64,000 nt of DNA from Minwuia sp. (GCA_029213165.1 JARGNO010000012.1:24050-88049), one strand, 5' to 3'. Counted from the stretch's first letter, positions 46,074 to 54,920 are shown. The notes: a model not told the origin generated them from the sequence alone. Numbers and translations: made by a program.

Positions 46074-46817
46074 TCAGGCCGCGCGGGCCGGATCACGACC
46101 AAGGCGACGTTCCTGCTCCCGGCGATAGGGTGCGGGCAGTTGCAGCTCGGTCGCGACGTTGCGGAAATGGAAGCCGAGGCTGATCCGCGGTTCGTCGGTG
46201 CGATTGTGGAACGACGCATGGACCGTGTAGGTATGCGCCAGCACGGCGTCGCCGGCCTCCAGAACCATCGGAACCGGCTCCCGGAAGGCGCTCATCTCGC
46301 ACCGCAGGTTCTCCAGTCCGAATTCGTCCGTGGCGACGTCGTGATACATCCGCCCCAGCCTGTGGGTGCCTGGCACCATCCAGATGCAGCCATTGTCCTC
46401 ATTCGTCGCCGTCATGGGCACGAAGACACAGCACACACGGGAATCACTCAGCCCCCAGTAGACGCCATCCTGGTGCCAGTGCTTGGTCCGCACCTCATGC
46501 GGCAGCTTGGTGAAGGCAAAGCTCTGCAACAGTTCTGACGGGCCGTTTGCCGCCTCGATCAGACCCTCGATCCTGTCGGAACGCATCATTTCATCCACCG
46601 CAGCGGACTTGGTGTTGATGTCCTTCTGCCGACGATGGTTCTCAGCGACCAGCCGCTCGACGTCCGGGCGCACTTGCGCGAGTGTTGCCTGCGGAATCCA
46701 GTTCTTCAGGATGACGTAGCCGTCCCGGTTGTACTGCTCCGCCTGCTCGACCGTCAGCAGGTCGCCTGCTTCGGCGGGCACGAACTGCTGTGCTTCGATG
46801 AAATCATTGATCGCCAT
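46074..46817 (-). CDS. Phytanoyl-CoA dioxygenase (PhyH) family oxygenase
   Basis: 247-aa Fe(II)/2-oxoglutarate oxygenase. The metal triad is HWHQDGVYW (His-x-Asp) and a distal His in AHTYTVHASFHNRTDEPRISLGF, where the Arg binds 2-oxoglutarate. EQYNRDGYVILKNWIP is the usual N-terminal segment. Its place between two glycosyltransferases and a TylF-like methyltransferase suggests hydroxylation of a sugar or lipid carrier in the same pathway. This is inference from position. Confidence 0.88.
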   Translation of the reverse strand: MAINDFIEAQQFVPAEAGDLLTVEQAEQYNRDGYVILKNWIPQATLAQVRPDVERLVAENHRRQKDINTKSAAVDEMMRSDRIEGLIEAANGPSELLQSFAFTKLPHEVRTKHWHQDGVYWGLSDSRVCCVFVPMTATNEDNGCIWMVPGTHRLGRMYHDVATDEFGLENLRCEMSAFREPVPMVLEAGDAVLAHTYTVHASFHNRTDEPRISLGFHFRNVATELQLPAPYRREQERRLGRDPARAA

Positions 46818-46910
46818 GAAGCGTATTTAGTCCCTGAAGCATGAAACGCAAAGACCGGTGCGCCACTGCGGATCGTCGCAGGTGAAAGCCCATCCGAGGG
46901 GCAGAGCCGC

Positions 46911-48128
46911 TCAGACGATCTTCCGCACCGAACCGGAAGGGGCCTTCACCTCCCGCTCCAGCCAGGGCGCTGCCAGGCGATTGACGTTGGTCAACCCTTC
47001 CAGCAGGCCGGGAACGACGATGTCGGAAGGCTTCTTCTGACGCGGCAGCGCGCGGATCGCGGCGGCCATGACCTCCGGATCGCGGTCGTCGTCCAGCGGT
47101 GTCATCTGCACCAGGCCCAGGGCCTCGGCGCGTTCCGCGCGGATTGTCTGTTCCATGCGGGGCACGCTGCGCGGCACGATGATGGCGCGCTTGTCCAGTG
47201 ACAGGACCTCGCAGAAGGTGTTGTAGCCGCCCATGGCGACCACGCCGGCCGCAGCGGCCATCAGGTTCTCGAAATGCGGGTCGAAGGTGATAGCCTCCAC
47301 CCGATCCAGCCTGGCCGCGCGCTCATGGAACCCGGCCTGCAGTTCCGGCGCCATGAAGGGACCCAGGGCCAGCAGCGCCGGATAGGGCAACAGCGGATCG
47401 GTCTCGTAGGCGCGTAGCACCCAGTCGATCAACGCATCGCCGTCCCCACCACCGCCGGTCGTGACCAGCAGGAAGGGGCGGTTGGTGATCTCCGGCAGGG
47501 TGACGGAGGGTGCGGTGCTCGGTCGCCGGGGCAGGTAACCGGTGTAGACCATCTTGCGCGAAACGCTGTCCGGGATTTCCAGGCCATCCAGCGGATTGCA
47601 GATCTGCGGCAGTCCGTAGACCCAGATGTCGTCGTAGAGATCTTCCAGCGCGGGCAGGACATTCTTGCGCTGCCATTCGGGCACCAGCAGCTTCGGTTCA
47701 TCCATCACGTCGCGCAGGCCGAGCACCAGGCGCGTCCCGCGCTTCTTCAGCATCTCCAGCGTCGGCATCACCTCGCCACGCAGGCCCAGCGGTTCCTTGT
47801 CCACGATGAAGATGTCAGGGTCGAAGCTCTCCGCCGTGTGCTGGATGATCGACGCACGCAGCGCCAGCATGTCCTCGATATCCAGATGCAGGTTCAGGGA
47901 GGTATATTCGCCGTTGCGCAGCTTGATGACGCCGGGAACACGCACGAAATCCACACGGGCGCGGAAGTCGAAGCTGCCGATGATCGGCGAGCCTGACAGT
48001 ATGAGAACCGAGAGATTCTTGTTGTTCTCGACCAGCGAATGGGCAATCGCCCGACAACGCCGCAGGTGCCCCAACCCGAACGTATCGTGGCTGTAGATCA
48101 GGACACGCGAACCTTTTCCGTTCGCCAT
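46911..48128 (-). CDS. MurG-like glycosyltransferase (family 28 C-terminal type)
   Basis: About 405 aa. N-terminal SRVLIYSHDTFGLGHLRRCRAIA has the G-x-G-H loop of GT-B transferases; the C-terminal half carries RPFLLVTTGGGGDGDALI and the AMGGYNTFCEVLSLDKRAIIVPR nucleotide-sugar site typical of MurG/family 28. True MurG is shorter and has a different GGTGGH. Function unknown, likely in a surface glycan. The second ATG (48128) is preferred, with GGGGA 6 nt upstream. It heads the leftward cluster and is divergent from the ABC gene; about 200 nt lie between. Confidence 0.75.
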   Translation of the reverse strand: MANGKGSRVLIYSHDTFGLGHLRRCRAIAHSLVENNKNLSVLILSGSPIIGSFDFRARVDFVRVPGVIKLRNGEYTSLNLHLDIEDMLALRASIIQHTAESFDPDIFIVDKEPLGLRGEVMPTLEMLKKRGTRLVLGLRDVMDEPKLLVPEWQRKNVLPALEDLYDDIWVYGLPQICNPLDGLEIPDSVSRKMVYTGYLPRRPSTAPSVTLPEITNRPFLLVTTGGGGDGDALIDWVLRAYETDPLLPYPALLALGPFMAPELQAGFHERAARLDRVEAITFDPHFENLMAAAAGVVAMGGYNTFCEVLSLDKRAIIVPRSVPRMEQTIRAERAEALGLVQMTPLDDDRDPEVMAAAIRALPRQKKPSDIVVPGLLEGLTNVNRLAAPWLEREVKAPSGSVRKIV

Positions 48129-48334
48129 TCTATTCCCCATTGCGCCGATTGTTCCGGCTGGTGTTGCCGCGGACTATGGCAGAATCGTCACGTGGCAGCA
48201 AACGGCTTGTCCGTGGCCAAGCATCGCGATTGTCGCAGGGGCCGCGGTCCACTAAGGTTCGTGGCAGAGAACGTCTGCGCGTCGCTGGGCCGGGGGTGGC
48301 AACCAGCATGCGCCATGCGTGAGGGGGAAGCGGC

Positions 48335-51061
48335 TTGGAACGGAACGTCTTCAGTTTCATCCTGAAATACAGCTATCGCCAGCAGATCGTCCTGGTGCTG
48401 CTTGCTGTGGTGAACATGCCGTTCACGATGCTCGGCTACACGCTGGTCGAGAAGATCGTCAACGAAGGCATCCAGGGTTTCCGCAAGGTTCCGGAACAGG
48501 TGACGCAGGCCGATGGTTCGGTCATCGAGAAGTCGGTCAAGACCTCGATCGAATTTCCGGAAGCCGTGTTCGATATCGGTCCGGAGTTCGACCAGGTTAT
48601 CTTTCTCTTTGTTCTGGTTGGCCTTTTCCTGCTCAATATCCTGCTGTTGCAGGGCATCAAGTATGCACTGAACGTCTATCGTGGCGTCACGGCGGAGCGG
48701 ATGCTGCGGCGTCTGCGCTATGCGCTGTTCCAGCGTATCCTGCGTTTCCCCAAGCCGACGTTCAAGAAGACCAGCCAGGGTGAGGTGATCTCCATGGTCA
48801 CCGGCGAGGTGGAGCCGCTTGGCGGCTTCGTCGGCGAATGTTTCTCCCTGCCGGTGATGCAGGGCGGCATCATGCTGATGTCCCTCGGGTACATGCTGAT
48901 CGCGGACTGGAAGCTGGCGCTTGCCGCCGTTGCCCTCTACCCGCTGCAGTTTTACATCATCCCGAAGCTGCAGAAGCGTGTGAACCTGTTGGGCAAGGAA
49001 CGCGTGAAGCGGGTCCGCAAGCTGTCGGAAAAGATCGGCGAGACAGTCACCGGCATCGGCGAGATCCATTCCCACGATACTTCCAACCTGGAGCTGTCGA
49101 CGTTCTCCGAACGGCTGAATGGCATCTATTACATCCGCCTGCAGATCTACATCTGGAAGTTCATCATCAAGTTCGTGAACAACTTCATCCAGCAATTGGG
49201 CCCGGTGATGTTCTATTCCATCGGCGGCTATCTGGTGATCAAGGGCGAGCTTGACCTTGGAACCCTGTTCGCCGCCATCAGCGCGCACAAGGAAATCGGC
49301 GCGCCGTGGAAGGAACTGCTGGGGTACTACCAGCGCCAGGCGGACGCCCGCATCAAGTACGAGCAGGTGGTGGAACAGTTCGCCCCGGCCGGCCTGTTCG
49401 AAGAGGAACGTCTGATGAGCGAGCCGGAAAGCCCGGTTCGCTTCGAAGGCGAGATCAAGGCCAGCGGTGTCACGCTGACCGACGACCAGAACAACAGCAT
49501 TCTCGACTCGATCAGCTTCACGCTGGGGCTGGATCAGCGGGTTGCCCTGGTGGGCGGCGGCGGATCCGGGCGTGACGAACTGGCGGAGGTCATGGCACGC
49601 CTGCTCGACCCGGATCGCGGCACGGTCAATTATGGCGAGCATGTGCTGCAGAACCTGCCGGAGGCGGTGACGGGGCGGCGCATCTCCTTCGTCGACAATG
49701 CGCCCTTCATCTTCAACCTGACCCTGGGCGACAACCTGTTCTACGGCCTGAAGCACAGGCCGCTGAAGGAAGCGACCTACGAAGGCGACAGGAAGAAGGA
49801 ACGTGACAGCTACATCACCGAGGCACTGGCGTCGGGCAACCTCGAATATGATCTGGGCGCCGACTGGATCGATTATGGTGCTGCAGGTGTTGAAGACAGT
49901 GTCGGACTGCGGCGCGCGGGTATCGATGCGCTGAAGGTCGTGGGACTGGACGAGGATGTCTACCAGTTCGGCCTGCGCGGACGGATTGACCCCGAGAAAC
50001 GCAGCGATATCGCGGAAGGCGTGTTGAAAGTTCGCAGGGCGCTGGACGAGCGTCTGTCCGATCCCTCGCTGGCCGTGCTGATCGAACGATTTGACCCGGC
50101 AGCCTACAATTCCAACGCGTCCCTGGCTGAAAACCTGCTGTTCGGCACACCGGTCGGCGATACCTTCGACCTGGACCATCTGGCTGAACACCCCTTCATT
50201 CTGGAGGTGCTGGAGAAGGTCGGAATGACGGAGCAGATGGTCAGCATGGGCTACCAGGCTGCGGCGACCATGGTCGAACTGTTCTCCGACCTTCCGCCGG
50301 ACCACGAACTGTTCCAGCAGTTCAGCTTTGTCTCTTCCGACGACCTGCCGGAACTGCAGGGCCTGCTGGCGCAGTACACCAAGGATCAGCTTGCCACCAT
50401 GAAGCCGGGCGAGCGGCTGACGCTGATGTCGCTGCCGTTCAAGCTGGTTCAGGCGAGGCATCGTCTCGGCATCATCGACGACGACGTGAAGGTCAAGGTG
50501 CTGGAGGCCCGCAAGGCCTTCGCCGACAACCTGCCCGAAGACCTGACGGGCTCGGTCGCCTTCTTCGATCCGGATCACTACAACGCAGCCGCCAACATCC
50601 AGGACAACATCCTGTTCGGCAAGATCGCCTATGGTCAGGCGCAGGCGCAGGAGCGTGTCGGATCCCTGATGCGCGAAGTCATGGCGGAGCTCGGCATCAT
50701 CGAAACGGTGTCGGAGGTCGGTCTGGAGTTCGAGGTCGGTATCGGCGGTTCTCGCCTGACCGGAGCCCAGCGCCAGAAGCTGGCACTGGCACGTGCTGTC
50801 GTGAAACGCCCGGATGTCCTGATCCTGACCGAAGCCACGGCCGCACTGGACACCAGCAGCCAGGCGCGGATTCTCGATGGTCTTCTGACCGACTTCGAGG
50901 GCCGTTCGATCATCTGGGGCGTGCATCGCCCCGCGATGGCGGAACGCTTCGATCATGTGCTGGTCATGAAGGGTGGACGCATAGTGGAGAGTGGCAGCTT
51001 CGAGGAACTCAGCAAGGAAGGCACAGCGCTTTCCCAGCTTATCGCAGCCGAAGCCGCCTAG
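48335..51061 (+). CDS. Unusual ABC protein: ABC membrane domain plus degenerate, expanded ATPase domain
   Basis: 908 aa from a TTG start (GAGGGGGAAG just upstream). Residues 1-350 form an ABC exporter-like membrane domain with a long extracytoplasmic loop. The ATPase domain is odd. The Walker A position (about 402-415) reads GGGGSGRDEL, with Arg in place of Lys. The signature (about 807) reads LTGAQRQK. Walker B (about 828) is VLILTEATAALD, with Thr where Asp should be. About 290 extra residues lie between Walker A and the signature, and the post-Q-loop motif occurs three times: LGDNLFYG, LAENLLFG and IQDNILFG. The H-loop (VHR) is kept. It may be a weak or non-hydrolysing ABC protein. The cyclic-nucleotide-binding gene follows. 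Confidence 0.82.
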   Translation: MERNVFSFILKYSYRQQIVLVLLAVVNMPFTMLGYTLVEKIVNEGIQGFRKVPEQVTQADGSVIEKSVKTSIEFPEAVFDIGPEFDQVIFLFVLVGLFLLNILLLQGIKYALNVYRGVTAERMLRRLRYALFQRILRFPKPTFKKTSQGEVISMVTGEVEPLGGFVGECFSLPVMQGGIMLMSLGYMLIADWKLALAAVALYPLQFYIIPKLQKRVNLLGKERVKRVRKLSEKIGETVTGIGEIHSHDTSNLELSTFSERLNGIYYIRLQIYIWKFIIKFVNNFIQQLGPVMFYSIGGYLVIKGELDLGTLFAAISAHKEIGAPWKELLGYYQRQADARIKYEQVVEQFAPAGLFEEERLMSEPESPVRFEGEIKASGVTLTDDQNNSILDSISFTLGLDQRVALVGGGGSGRDELAEVMARLLDPDRGTVNYGEHVLQNLPEAVTGRRISFVDNAPFIFNLTLGDNLFYGLKHRPLKEATYEGDRKKERDSYITEALASGNLEYDLGADWIDYGAAGVEDSVGLRRAGIDALKVVGLDEDVYQFGLRGRIDPEKRSDIAEGVLKVRRALDERLSDPSLAVLIERFDPAAYNSNASLAENLLFGTPVGDTFDLDHLAEHPFILEVLEKVGMTEQMVSMGYQAAATMVELFSDLPPDHELFQQFSFVSSDDLPELQGLLAQYTKDQLATMKPGERLTLMSLPFKLVQARHRLGIIDDDVKVKVLEARKAFADNLPEDLTGSVAFFDPDHYNAAANIQDNILFGKIAYGQAQAQERVGSLMREVMAELGIIETVSEVGLEFEVGIGGSRLTGAQRQKLALARAVVKRPDVLILTEATAALDTSSQARILDGLLTDFEGRSIIWGVHRPAMAERFDHVLVMKGGRIVESGSFEELSKEGTALSQLIAAEAA

Positions 51062-51074
51062 GGGAGATACGACC

Positions 51075-51545
51075 TTGAGCCTGAATGAAGAAGTCGAACT
51101 GCTGCGTCAGATCCCGATGTTCCAGAAGGTGGAACAGTCGAAGCTGAAGCTGCTGGCTTTTACCTCCGAGCGTCTGACGTTCCCTGCCGGGCAGACCGTC
51201 TGCGAACAGGGGGAGCCTGGCGATTCCATGTATGTCATCGTGCAGGGCGATGCGGATGTCATCGTCAACCTGCCGAACGGGCCGCTGACCGTCGCGCAAC
51301 TGCACAAGAACAGCTTCTTCGGCGAGATCGCGATCCTGTGCGACATTCCCCGGACCGCCACGATCAAGGCCACGACCGAGCTGGTCACCCTGCGGATCAC
51401 CAAGGACCTGTTCTACCGGCTGGTTTCCGAGTTCCCGCAGATGACCATCGAGATCATGCGCGAAATCGCCTTCCGCCTCGACCGGACCACGCAGGACCTG
51501 CAGCAGGCCCGCAACGACCTGAACAAGTTGCAGGGGTCCGATTAG
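51075..51545 (+). CDS. Cyclic-nucleotide-binding domain protein
   Basis: About 156 aa consisting of one CNBD (VEQSKLKLLAFTSERLTFPAGQTVCEQGEPGDSMYVIVQGDADVIV, NSFFGEIAILCDIPRTATIKATTE with the FGE and R-T phosphate-binding positions) and a C-terminal helix LDRTTQDLQQARNDLNKLQ that may be a short coiled coil. No DNA-binding domain, so it is not a transcription factor; it may regulate a partner. It starts at TTG with GGGGAGA 7 nt upstream, 13 nt after the ABC gene, so a functional link with that protein is likely. Confidence 0.85.
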   Translation: MSLNEEVELLRQIPMFQKVEQSKLKLLAFTSERLTFPAGQTVCEQGEPGDSMYVIVQGDADVIVNLPNGPLTVAQLHKNSFFGEIAILCDIPRTATIKATTELVTLRITKDLFYRLVSEFPQMTIEIMREIAFRLDRTTQDLQQARNDLNKLQGSD

Positions 51546-51577
51546 GGTCGGCACGGGTCTGGCCCGGTTCAGCGAAG

Positions 51578-52066
51578 ATGAGTCGCCTCGATTCCGTCAT
51601 TGAACGCCTGTCCGCGCAGCGCGCGTGTCTTGACTGGGCCGCATCCGCCATCGACGGTCTGACCGGTGATGTGCTGGAGCTTGGCCTGGGCAACGGACGC
51701 ACGTTCGACCATCTGCGCAGCCTGCTGCCTGACCGCCGCATCCTGGTGTTCGAGCGTCAGGTGAATGCCCATCCGGACTGCATCCCCGCCGACGAGGACC
51801 TGCTGCTCGGCGATTTCCTCGATACCCTGCCAAGGGCTGCCGCGATGGTTGGCCAATCGGTGGCGCTGATCCATGCCGACACCGGGACCGGGGACAAGGC
51901 GGCCAGCGTCGCCATGGCGGCGATGATCGCGCCGCTGCTGGTGCCGCTGTCGCAGGCCGGCACGATCCTGGTCAGCGATCAGCCGCTGCCCGACCCGGCG
52001 TTCGTGCCGGTTGAACTGCCGGAAGGCGTTCGGCCCGGGCGCTATCACATCCACAAACGTATCTGA
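51578..52066 (+). CDS. Class I SAM-dependent methyltransferase (Methyltransf_17-like)
   Basis: About 162 aa. The SAM loop is VLELGLGNGRTFDHLR (motif I), followed by ILVFERQVNAHPDC and the acidic SALIHADTG-type segment (ALIHADTGTGDKA). The short length and the G-L-G-N-G-R-T-F-D-H motif match the small Methyltransf_17 family. Substrate unknown. The ATG at 51578 is the first plausible start; the frame extends upstream only as an alternative frame of the CNBD gene. In the same rightward group as the ABC and CNBD genes, 32 nt downstream. Confidence 0.75.
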   Translation: MSRLDSVIERLSAQRACLDWAASAIDGLTGDVLELGLGNGRTFDHLRSLLPDRRILVFERQVNAHPDCIPADEDLLLGDFLDTLPRAAAMVGQSVALIHADTGTGDKAASVAMAAMIAPLLVPLSQAGTILVSDQPLPDPAFVPVELPEGVRPGRYHIHKRI

Positions 52067-52085
52067 ACGAACGGACGATGCCGCA

Positions 52086-52538
52086 ATGTCTGAAAGCACT
52101 GAAGAGACGAAGCGCGAGCGCGCGCTCCGCATCCTGCGCAGCCGCCCGCTCGCCCCGGCCAGCGAATTGCTGGGGCAGTATCTTGAGGACTGTGATCCAG
52201 ATCGGGGCTGGGCGCGGGTGCGCTATACCGCCCGACCGGAATTCATGAACGGAATCGGTGTCATCCAGGGCGGTTTCCTGACCGCGATGGTCGATGAGGC
52301 GATGGCCGTCGCCTGCATCATCAAGGGCAATTTCGGTATCATCATCCCGACGCTGGAACTGAAGGTCAGCTTTCTCAACGGCGGCAAGTCCGGCGAACTC
52401 TTCGCCGAGGGTCAGGTCGAGAAGATGGGCAAGTCGGTGGCGTTCCTGTCCGGGCGCCTGTTCGACGCGGATGGGGAGGTCGTCGTCACGGCTACCGCGA
52501 CGGGGCGGGTGCTGCAGCGCAAGCGCCAGGAGGACTGA
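52086..52538 (+). CDS. PaaI-type hotdog thioesterase
   Basis: About 150-aa single hotdog domain. FMNGIGVIQGGFLTAMVDEAMAVACII is the central helix with the PaaI-like Gly-Gly and Asp/Glu positions, followed by TLELKVSFLNGGKSGELFAEGQVEKMGKSVAFLSGRLFDADGEVVVTATATG. It probably cleaves acyl-CoA thioesters. The ATG at 52086 is 19 nt after the methyltransferase stop. It is the last gene of the rightward group; a terminator-like hairpin lies about 160 nt downstream. Confidence 0.88.
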   Translation: MSESTEETKRERALRILRSRPLAPASELLGQYLEDCDPDRGWARVRYTARPEFMNGIGVIQGGFLTAMVDEAMAVACIIKGNFGIIIPTLELKVSFLNGGKSGELFAEGQVEKMGKSVAFLSGRLFDADGEVVVTATATGRVLQRKRQED

Positions 52539-52656
52539 CTATGCAAATTTTAACTGCACGCTGCAAAGCGCCGAGCGGTTTCCAATTCCCGCTACTTTGA
52601 AATTGAAACAAGAACAACAAGTAAGAATGTCATTATTGATAAGAGGAAAATTATCC

Positions 52657-52893
52657 TTATTGTAGTGGATGGCTCAAAAGATTTTTTTTATCTATCTTCT
52701 GGCTAACTTTAGCCGGACGATTTTTGATTTTTTTAATACTAGGAGAATCCAAGTGGTTCCGATTTTCGAGCCATGGAATCGGCTTCGCGGCATTCGCACC
52801 TGCTTGGTAAGCAGGAGAGAGTTTCGTAGTACGCCCAGTCCATCTTTGTTCGTTATAGCCTTCCATCCATTCTCTGGACTGGTCATTTGACAT
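52657..52893 (-). CDS. Small AT-rich gene, 78 aa, function unknown
   Basis: A reading frame of 78 codons from ATG at 52893 (or 82 from a TTG at 52905). The first 50 residues look protein-like: SREWMEGYNEQRWTGRTTKL, then SPAYQAGANAAKPIPW. The Lys-rich end (IKKIKNRP, KIDKKN) comes from T-runs on the other strand and overlaps a terminator-like hairpin, so the true product may be shorter or the end unusual. A good -35/-10 pair lies just upstream. There is no strong ribosome site. The GY-x5-GR spacing faintly recalls ribosome modulation factor, but I do not claim that. Confidence 0.45.
   Translation of the reverse strand: MSNDQSREWMEGYNEQRWTGRTTKLSPAYQAGANAAKPIPWLENRNHLDSPSIKKIKNRPAKVSQKIDKKNLLSHPLQ
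52699..52734 (+). terminator. Possible intrinsic terminator
   Basis: CTGGCTA-ACTT-TAGCCGG forms a 7-bp stem with one U-G pair (52699-52716), followed after ACGA by T5-GA-T7. It could end the rightward ABC-CNBD-methyltransferase-thioesterase transcript. It lies within the 3' part of the small minus-strand frame. Confidence 0.45.
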
Positions 52894-52915
52894 AGCAATA
52901 TCCAATACTCAAAAT

Positions 52916-52944
52916 TTTATCGCAAGCGAAGTCTCGCAAGTCAA
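52916..52944 (-). promoter_or_regulatory. Predicted promoter of the small AT-rich gene
   Basis: On the minus strand TTGACT (52944-52939), 17-nt spacer, GATAAA (52921-52916). The start would be near 52909, 15 nt before the ATG at 52893. A direct repeat TCGCAAG occurs twice, 14 nt apart, in and next to the spacer. Confidence 0.45.
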
Positions 52945-53033
52945 TTTGCAAAGTCAAGTGTATAGGCTGGATTGATTCGGTGTGCGGCACTCGAACAGAA
53001 TGAATTTGGTTGCTTGGTGTATGTTCTAATGGC

Positions 53034-54263
53034 CTATTCCGCCGCTGCCGCCGCGTCGGTCAGAGGCAGGTCCAGGGCTTCCCAGACAGCCAGCAGGGCG
53101 ACAACCAGTTCGTCCATCAGATCATCCGTGTGACGCGGGCCGGGGGTGATGCGCAGCCGCTCCGTGCCGCGGGGCACGGTGGGATAGTTGATCGGCTGGA
53201 TATAGATGCCGTGCACGTCCAGCAGCAGGTCGGTGGCCTGCTTGCAGAGCGCGGGATCGCCCACCAGCACGGGAACGATATGGGTGTTGGATGGCATCAC
53301 CGGCAGACCGACCTCGGCCAGACGGCGCTTCAGGGTGGCTGCGCGTTCCTGCTGCTGCTCCCGTTCCAGATCGCTGGTCTTCAGGTGGCGGATGCTTGCA
53401 ACGGCACCGGCGGCGACGCCGGGCGGCAGTGCGGTGGTGAAGATGAAACCGGGGGCGTAGGAGCGTACCGTGTCGACCAGATCGGCGGAGGCGGCGATAT
53501 AGCCGCCGATGACGCCGAAGCCCTTGGCCAGTGTGCCCTGGATCACGTCGATGCGGTCCATGACCTGTTCACGTTCCGCGACGCCGCCGCCGCGCGGACC
53601 ATACATGCCGACCGCATGGACTTCATCGAGATAGGTCAGTGCCCCGAACTCGTCGGCCAGGTCACAGAACTTCTCCAGCGGGGCAATGTCGCCGTCCATG
53701 GAGTAGACGGATTCGAAGATCAGCAGTTTCGGCCGGTCCGGATCGGTTTCCTCCAGCAACTGCCGCAGGTGATCGACGTCGTTGTGGCGGAAGATCTTCT
53801 TCTCCGCCCCGGAATGGCGGATGCCGGCGATCATCGAGGCATGGTTCAATTCGTCGGAGAAGATGACGCAGCCGGGCAGGAACTGGGCGATGGTGGAGAT
53901 CGCGGCCTCATTGGCAACGAAGCCGGAGGTCATGACCAGCGCCGCTTCCTTGCCGTGCAGGTCGATCAGCTCCCGCTCCAGCTCCACCAGCGGATGGTTC
54001 GTGCCGGAAATGTTGCGGGTACCGCCTGCGCCTGCGCCCATGCGGTCGATGGCATCCTTCATCGCGGTCGTCACGATGGGGCTCTGGCTCATGCACAGGT
54101 AGTCGTTGGAACACCAGACGACCACGTCAGGCTTGTTGCCGCCGGAATGGTTCGTGGCGCGCGGATAGTGTCCGGCGTGGCGTTCCAGTTCGGTAAAGAC
54201 GCGATACCGCTTCTCTTCATGCAGCGACTGCACGGCGCTGGAGAAGACTTTCGCATAATCCAT
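53034..54263 (-). CDS. hemA: 5-aminolevulinate synthase
   Basis: 409-aa pyridoxal-phosphate enzyme that joins glycine and succinyl-CoA (Shemin/C4 pathway) for heme, the form used by alphaproteobacteria. [71 protein letters not shown] and the PLP lysine in [15 protein letters not shown] are all present. Start ATG at 54263, with a GGTGGAACC site close upstream. It stands alone, with a 156-nt upstream gap. Confidence 0.96.
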   Translation of the reverse strand: MDYAKVFSSAVQSLHEEKRYRVFTELERHAGHYPRATNHSGGNKPDVVVWCSNDYLCMSQSPIVTTAMKDAIDRMGAGAGGTRNISGTNHPLVELERELIDLHGKEAALVMTSGFVANEAAISTIAQFLPGCVIFSDELNHASMIAGIRHSGAEKKIFRHNDVDHLRQLLEETDPDRPKLLIFESVYSMDGDIAPLEKFCDLADEFGALTYLDEVHAVGMYGPRGGGVAEREQVMDRIDVIQGTLAKGFGVIGGYIAASADLVDTVRSYAPGFIFTTALPPGVAAGAVASIRHLKTSDLEREQQQERAATLKRRLAEVGLPVMPSNTHIVPVLVGDPALCKQATDLLLDVHGIYIQPINYPTVPRGTERLRITPGPRHTDDLMDELVVALLAVWEALDLPLTDAAAAAE

Positions 54264-54325
54264 CGGTGGAACCTTTCGACTGGTTCTGGATTCCGTCTCC
54301 TGCCCTTTCGGCGCGGGAGAGGGTA

Positions 54326-54354
54326 GACATACCGGGCCGCCATTGTGCCGTCAA
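54326..54354 (-). promoter_or_regulatory. Predicted promoter of hemA
   Basis: On the minus strand TTGACG (54354-54349), 17 nt, TATGTC (54331-54326). The start would be near 54319, about 55 nt before the hemA ATG. Upstream lies a dyad TGACG-N15-CGTCA (about 54373-54397) that could be a regulator site. Confidence 0.35.
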
Positions 54355-54419
54355 AACCCGCCTGCGGCGAGTGTGACGGATGCGACAATTCCGCGTCACA
54401 AGGGCGGGGGTGATGCCCG

Positions 54420-54920
54420 TCAGGTGGGGCAGAAACGCATGATTGCGGCAATCAGCAGACCGATGCCGCCGTACTGGATGATCACGAAGATGCTGCGCAG
54501 CAGATAATGCAGCAAGCCACCGGGCTTCCGCTGACTGGGCCAGAGCGGCGCAATCCGGGGCAGGATGACCAGGGGCAGCAGCAGGGCGATCAGCGCCCCG
54601 ATGCGGATGGTGGTCTGGTCCCCGGCAGAAGCGACAGCAGCCCCGACGAAAATGATCAGCACCGCCGCGCTGGCGGCCACGCCGACCCAGCCACCGGAAA
54701 GCAGGAACAGCAGCTTCAGGTCGTGGTGCCGCCAGCCGAGCCAGAACATTGACTGCGTTACCCAGACGACAAGGGCGAGCGGCCAGAGAATGGGCGGGTC
54801 GGTGGCACATCGGTCAAGGCTCGCCCCCCACCACAGCGCCGCACCCCCCAGCGCGAGCAGCAGCAGTTGGCGCACGATGAAGGCGGTGACGGTCGTCTCG
54901 TTGCTTGAGGCAGTCTGCAT
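54420..54920 (-). CDS. Small multi-span membrane protein, function unknown
   Basis: About 166 aa with four or five hydrophobic segments (LLLLALGGAALWWGA, WPLALVVWVTQSMFWLGW, LLFLLSGGWVGVAASAAVLIIFVGAAVASA, ALIALLLPLVIL, SIFVIIQYGGIGLLIAAIM). I recognise no family. The ATG at 54920 has AGG 9 nt upstream. It lies upstream of hemA on the same strand, 156 nt away, and is divergent from the acyl-CoA ligase gene. Confidence 0.6.
   Translation of the reverse strand: MQTASSNETTVTAFIVRQLLLLALGGAALWWGASLDRCATDPPILWPLALVVWVTQSMFWLGWRHHDLKLLFLLSGGWVGVAASAAVLIIFVGAAVASAGDQTTIRIGALIALLLPLVILPRIAPLWPSQRKPGGLLHYLLRSIFVIIQYGGIGLLIAAIMRFCPT

Larger units (their letters stand above)
52539..53033. other. AT-rich island between thioesterase and hemA
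   Basis: About 495 nt whose composition is clearly lower in GC than anything around it, with long A/T runs (for example around 52682-52690 and 52721-52735). It contains one small minus-strand reading frame with a promoter, and a terminator-like hairpin, listed separately. No repeat ends, transposase or att-like duplication is visible. It looks like recently acquired or fast-evolving DNA. Confidence 0.6.

Noticed and set aside
48188..50956. 922-codon open frame on the minus strand opposite the ABC gene
   Set aside because: It mirrors the coding strand of the ABC protein in a high-GC genome; the product is Gln/His/Arg/Asp-rich with no domain, and the ABC frame has family motifs.
52669..52890. 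73-codon plus-strand frame in the AT-rich island
   Set aside because: Phe/Ile-rich start derived from T-runs, no ribosome site; the opposite frame has a promoter and a better composition.
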